In this document: in pieces, positions 59,372 to 64,000 of the stretch | Numbering within the stretch: position 1 is the first letter of the stretch | Layout: each line of letters begins with the position of its first letter | Assembly (NCBI GenBank): GCA_024305745.1 | Contig: JAHRBS010000006.1 | Location: 250,501-314,500 of the forward strand | Origin: Polyporus tsugae | Taxonomy: Eukaryota > Basidiomycota > Agaricomycetes > Polyporales > Polyporaceae | Reading direction: 5' to 3' | DNA length: 64,000 nucleotides | Made by a program: the position numbers and the translations under genes | The notes under the pieces: generated by a model | The model's database searches: none | What the model was told of the DNA's origin: nothing | Seen by the model: only the letters and a program-made list of their open reading frames with translations

Positions 59372-59820
59372 TTTATGGAGACGATGACTCAACGGTGTTC
59401 ACTAGCAATTGATCCGCTCGACAAAAGGCAAGGCTGCTTGGTTGATGAACGGTTCCTGTAGTGATCGCAAAGCAGCGCTCCAAGAGCGGGCGGCCTAGGG
59501 TAGCCTGACGCGAGGGAGTGAGGTGAGAAGTAATTAGAGTTCGTCAGTTGAGCAAGCAGACTTGAACAGATTATGGGGAGGGGAGCTGCATGCCGTCGAG
59601 AGTCAAAGAGAAGATCAACCTGAAAAAAGTTAGATTAGGCGCTCATTGCCCAACAGCCGTTCAAATTCAAACTTTAATCTTGACGAACTTGCCATCTCAC
59701 TTCCATCTGCCGCATTGCGTCCAAACACCTTTTCAATCGAAGCTGACAACTATTCTACGAGCTGAGCGATATGTCTACCATAATTCACTTCATGTTCAAT
59801 ATGCAGCCTCATTACCATTG
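59372..59820. other. Divergent intergenic region
   Basis: Separates the minus-strand ubiquitin-like genes from the plus-strand kinase-like fragment. No gene seen; bidirectional promoter function is possible. Confidence 0.45.
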
Positions 59821-61826
59821 TGCCAGAAGCCATCACCGTTAAGATCGTTCTCGATAAGGCCCATAAGGCTCACAAGTTGGGCCATGTGCTTGCTGGTGAG
59901 CCCGAGGTTCGACGGGAGAAGTTCCAGCTCCATTACATAGCGGAGGAGGTGCGTACACTCATTTTTATCATGAAAGGCACTGCCCAATGATGACGCGGCG
60001 GCTATATGCGCATATTGTCGCAGGAGATGGCATTTTCCTTAGCTCCCATTGTGGACCATAACAAAATCCTCGATCAGGCATCTACCTGGTACAAAAACAA
60101 GGGTCACTATCTTGAATCTACTTGCATAGGTCCAGACGAGTCTACCCTTGTCAAGACTGTCGTCCCCGCGCCCGATGCTCCGGTAGTCCGATTGTATGTG
60201 ATCGTAGCAGCCAGTATGCAACATCATTATTGTTACTGCCTTCCGACCCTGTATCTTATCCTCCCTCCGGCTTTAGATATCATTCCGACCCTCTCGAACA
60301 CCGAAGCCCCACCGCTGCTTAAGAGTGAGTCATATTTCCATGAAGTCACCACGCACTGTCACTGAGAGTATTTGGTGTTGTGCTTAGAGCGCAGGATGTT
60401 CATTGATGAGTCGCAGGCGTTGCTAGTTTCAGGTGCAGGAACGTCCCCATCCAAGGATGACGCTGTACAAACCTCCCATCATATTCCGAGTTACTGTCAT
60501 CCTCACCCTAATTTTGGACCGTGGGCCGCTTTTCACGAGCAAGTCTTTGCATTCGCGAAGATTGCCCGCCCTCCGGGGCTTGCTACCTATCAAGCCCGAC
60601 GTGAGACCCCTCGATGAGAACTTCGAGGTGCTAGACGGCAAGGCGTTCGATATCCGAGTCTGCGTCTACGACCTGCGCGATGCGTTGGAGGAGGTGAAGT
60701 ACACTCCGGACAACACACGCGTTGAGACTCTTGCAAGGCTACTCCGAGAGCTCTTCGACGATCCAGCCCTTCAAGTGAATGCCAGGCAGGTCAGAGAGGG
60801 AAGACATCTGTCGACTGAGCTGGAGATTCGCGGAGAATGCTACACTGCCCACCGCCTCCCCGCCCTCTATATCATGGGGAAAAAAAAGATGAAGCCCGGT
60901 TTCTGGGAGGGACATGAAGTGCAGGGCTTCGTCGCATACAAGCATGCGGTTGTGGGATCCAAAGTAAGTCGGAGCCGCTGTTCACATCTACTCGCATCTG
61001 ATATCTATATGGATCCAGTACGCCGCCGTCCGGGAGATGACATGCTGTCCATGTCTGATCATTGCGATGGAGGGTGATAGTGTACAGTTCTACACGGCAT
61101 ACTTCAGCGACATGGTCTATCGCGTCCAGCTCTGCGACATCCCACTGCTGAACCCTTCCTGGCCCGATGGACAGCCTGGCGAGTACTCGAATGTTTTCAA
61201 GTTCCAAGTCATTCGAAACACCGTGCAGGAGTTACGCAATTCATACGGCAGCGTCCACACCGGGTCCGCCATCCCCAATGCACCCCATCTGTTTCCCATG
61301 CTCGCGAGGTTATCGATTTCCAGACTTCCGTTCCCTCTCGACCTCGTCGACCGCGTCCCACTCAGCGCGTGCCCCACAGTTCCGATCGCATTTGGGGCGC
61401 CTCTCCTCTTTACTGGCTTTATCTCGAGGGACGACGGGATTCCATATCCGGTCCACGTCAAGTCCATAGCGGATCGGAAATATGGTGTGAAAGCACATCG
61501 TCTCCTCGCAACCCACGAGCACGAGAGCGAGCCCATGCCCCTCGCACCAGCGTTCACACATTATGACATGCTCCCCGGCATGCAACATACGTCCGTCGAA
61601 CGTGATCATACAGCGACCCGCGGTGGGGGACCCGGACGGCGCCCCGCGCGCGTACCTCCTTGACTTTGACTGGGCTGGAAAAGCCAGAAAGGTCCTCTAT
61701 CCGGCTATCCTCAACAAGCATGCCATCTGGCCGCGCCCGACATTGGAACTGGTTCATCGGCCGATCACCAAGCGCCACGACCTATTTATGCTGAAAAACC
61801 ACTACGCGCCCCAGAGGTCGGGATAA
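59821..61826 (+). pseudogene. FunK1-like protein kinase, broken
   Basis: Exon-like pieces: AEEMAFSLAPIVDHNKILDQ region (60.02-60.18 kb), then 60433-60963 (IKPDVRPLDENFEVLDGKAF; EGHEVQGFVAYKHAVVGSK) joined by a GTAAGT...CCAG intron to an exon at 61019 (YAAVREMTCCPCLIIAMEGD). The kinase part starts near 61430 with VHVKSIADRKYGVKAHRLLA (Lys and helix C). Then the frame shifts at about 61570-61585, and homology resumes directly at CNIRPSNVIIQ, the catalytic-loop region, with YLLDFDWAGK (the DFG equivalent), AIWPRPTLEL and PITKRHDLFML; stop at 61824. The catalytic-loop Asp is replaced by Asn, and the segment normally between helix C and the loop is missing. The 5' start is not identified. Family call is by recalled motifs. 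Confidence 0.7.
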
Positions 61827-63410
61827 GTGAGGAGTTAAGTCGTATTTATCGCGCTTCGCTACCTTAAGTAGAGGCAAGGTCGGACCCCACTTAAAAGTCG
61901 CGTTTTGTCCTGCCATTAGAAAGCCCACATTTAGCCAGTAAAAATACGATGAGATAGGGCGCGCACCCGGAGGCACGCAACCGCTTGCAACGATCATTGA
62001 GCGCCTCATCGGAGCAGACAAACAGAGACAAACAGAGCCGTGAAACGGACGTCCGCATCGATAATCGCCTCTGGAGTCTGGGCTCCTTCTCCAACGCCTC
62101 TCTACTTTTGACTCGTTTGACTCTTGTTTGGTCGCCGGCACTCTGAGTCTGTTTCTCTGGTGCTGGCCTATTGGCTGTCCTCTCTGTATCTGGGAGCTTA
62201 ACTGGAGGCCTCAACATCTCGCTGGCATAGTGGTTCTCGGTCTAGGCTGGAGATCTGGTGGACGCTCTCGGGCCTCGAATCCACCCTTGGATGAAAGGTA
62301 TGTTCAACCTCTCGCTCTTTGATGCATTGACTAGGGTGTGGACCTCGCCCATCTTCCAGCACTATTTTCACTTCGGCCATCATCTTACGCTACAGGCACT
62401 ACCTCGTTGCAGCACCCATGTTGGATTAGCTTTGCGCACTTGAGGCAAGCCACCCACTTTGCCCAGACAATGGAGGCTGACTTAACACGTCGTCTTTAGA
62501 TTGGCACGATGCTTGTATACACCCCCCCTGATTGTAGTAGGCTAGTAGTTGTCGCAGCCACTTCTTTGGAGTACGTTCCGCTCCACCTTCGTTCCGTACA
62601 CTCTCTAGTCACTGACTGACATTTCATGCACCTTCCACCCAGCACACCTTTGCTAACCTGTGCAAGTGTATTGGCGTAACCGCGCATCACCGTGTGCTGT
62701 TCCGCCGATACATTTGCCCTCTGCAGCTCTAACTCGGGCTCCTCGCGCACAAGTGGGAGTGAGAGGAGCAGCAGTCGGCATTCTGGGTCCTTCGTTAACG
62801 GCGACGATGACAATGACGACGAGCACCTGTTTATGGTGCCTTCGGAGCCTGAAGTGAATGCGTGATGGCTGCCGTGCCCGAGGAGGCTCATCCCAAGAGG
62901 TGAGCACACTATTATCCCCATGTCCGAGGACAAGTAGGCTCCTAACAGGTAAGTATATCCGAAGTACTACGCGGCCGCCGGCGAGGCCCTCAATTTCACC
63001 CACGACGCGGAGTCCGGCGCGCACGAGTCGCTGCACAAGCGCATGCCGACGCCTGCCCGAGCGCCAGGTATCCATATGAGGTGGGAGAGGTAGATAGAGT
63101 CAGCAGGCCGCTCCGCTATCGGATGTATAGACCTTCAGTCGTGTAGACACAGATGATGCCCGTCAATAGATTTATTATTTCGCTTTCTATACGCGCCGGA
63201 ATCCAGAAACTGGGAGCAATGTGAAAGAGCTGAGACCCCTGCCAGCAGCGCACCCACTGCAACCAATTGGGAAGGTCGTAAAAGGGAAAGTTTGTCATTG
63301 AAAAATCCTGCCTTCCCTCCCTACCTAAACTCGTGAAAAGCCCCAGGCGCCAAACCCGAATTCCTCGCCATTTCTACTAGGTTTCTGCTGCAAAAACTCC
63401 GACCTTAGAG
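61827..63410. other. Stretch between kinase fragments
   Basis: No recognised gene. Near 62.96-63.07 kb one plus-strand frame reads YYAAAGEALNFTHDAESGAH then ESLHKRMPTPARAP before a GTATCC site; it may be an isolated exon. A hydrophobic frame at 62128-62240 is unassigned. Confidence 0.35.
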
Positions 63411-64000
63411 GTGGTCATTACGTCGTATTTTGTCCGACCTCCGAGGCACACAGTGGTTAACCTGCTCTCGCCGCCGAAGAGCGAACTCGGGGAGGATACC
63501 TGTGAGACCGCCGATGGTCCAATCGAGAAGCACAAGTGCATCTACGACGATGACGATGACGACAACTGCGAGGAGATGGAGCAGGATGAGGAGACTACCG
63601 CGTCGGGCTCAGACGCCGACTCGGACTCGGGCCAGGATGATATTTGGTCCGAACTCGGAATTCTAAAGGATGAGAAGGCCGTCGACTTCGGTCAGCATTG
63701 GGAAGCAGTATACCCGGAGAAAATCAACCCAAGAATCTTGTGGCCGCGTCCTGCGTCCGAACTACAGTCAACCGATCACCAAGGCTCATGACCGGTTTAT
63801 GCTGGAGGAAATGCTCAGCAAGCTCAAGGGGGAGGAGGATACCGGGAAGGACGCCGATGATCTCAAGCGCAAGCTCGCAGAGGATTCCAGCGAGGACCGC
63901 GATGGTCCCAAGAAGTACAAGCCGGACGACGACAAGGAAGATGCGGCGACGGTGCAGTCGGACAGTCTGAGACCGTACGGCCGTCCTCGAGCTGTCGTCC
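63411..64000 (+). pseudogene. Second FunK1-like kinase tail with acidic insert, runs off the window
   Basis: VDFGQHWEAVYPEKINPRIL, then WPRPASEL, matches the end of the kinase domain of the preceding fragment (WPRPTLEL). The next motif PITKAHDRFMLEEMLSKLKG is one frame off, so a single-base change near 63770 breaks the reading; a stop follows in the first frame at 63789-63791. Upstream is an acidic stretch (six Asp in a row near 63547-63564, then EEMEQDEETTASGSDADSDS). Downstream, a charged tail (DADDLKRKLAEDSSEDRDGP) stays open to position 64000. Only the kinase C-terminal end is present before the window edge. Confidence 0.6.

Overview
The window looks like a fungal nuclear genome segment, most likely from an Agaricomycete and probably a wood-decay polypore. 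This is judged from gene families and intron style; no marker gene settles it. Introns are about 47-75 bases with GTRNGT donors. The families present are typical of mushroom-forming fungi: a CE16-type SGNH esterase, a DUF6534-type seven-helix protein, fungal MFS transporters, a HET-domain gene, ubiquitin-like proteins with a shared C-terminal module, and FunK1-like kinases. Intact genes alternate with broken, duplicated fragments, so this is a fast-evolving accessory region.

Layout. 1.2-2.9 kb: secreted SGNH esterase (+). 3.4-11.9 kb: three intact (+) copies (A, B, C) of a single-pass, receptor-like membrane protein with signal peptide, compact W-(T/S)-G-G beta domain, Ser/Thr-rich stalk, one helix and a cytoplasmic tail ending in a PPPY motif. 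11.9-15.2 kb: no recognisable protein gene, but an array of similar hairpins at 13.47-14.05 kb. 15.2-17.2 kb: DUF6534-type membrane protein (+). 17.7-20.4 kb: MFS sugar/polyol transporter (-). 21.3-26.7 kb: two tandem MFS transporters of the allantoate-permease-like group (-). 28.6-30.4 kb: a two-exon F-box/LRR-like protein (-). 30.9-44 kb: five more (-) copies (D-H) of the PPPY family, in various states of decay, interleaved from 35.8 to 46.2 kb with four broken WD40 fragments that look like the C-terminal half of YTM1/WDR12. 47.6-50 kb: possible N-terminal exons of secreted or membrane proteins. 50.4-52.3 kb: a HET-domain pseudogene. 53.1-54.9 kb: a divergent family member (I) without PPPY, followed by a relic at 55.5 kb. 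55.9-59.4 kb: two tandem ubiquitin-like-domain genes (-). 59.8-64 kb: two damaged FunK1-like kinase fragments (+), the second running off the end.

How the parts may work together. The PPPY family dominates: eight copies end in PPPY, the classic ligand of WW domains in NEDD4/Rsp5 ubiquitin ligases. Most also carry an upstream E-(S/T/E)-D-G-G-V-R-L-A-G-G-like box. The natural inference is a set of surface sensors or adaptors whose tails recruit a WW-domain protein, diversified by tandem duplication. The nearby HET pseudogene hints at a recognition-type region, but nothing in the sequence proves a shared pathway. Exon coordinates are hand-placed from splice consensus and reading frame; uncertain starts are stated in each entry.
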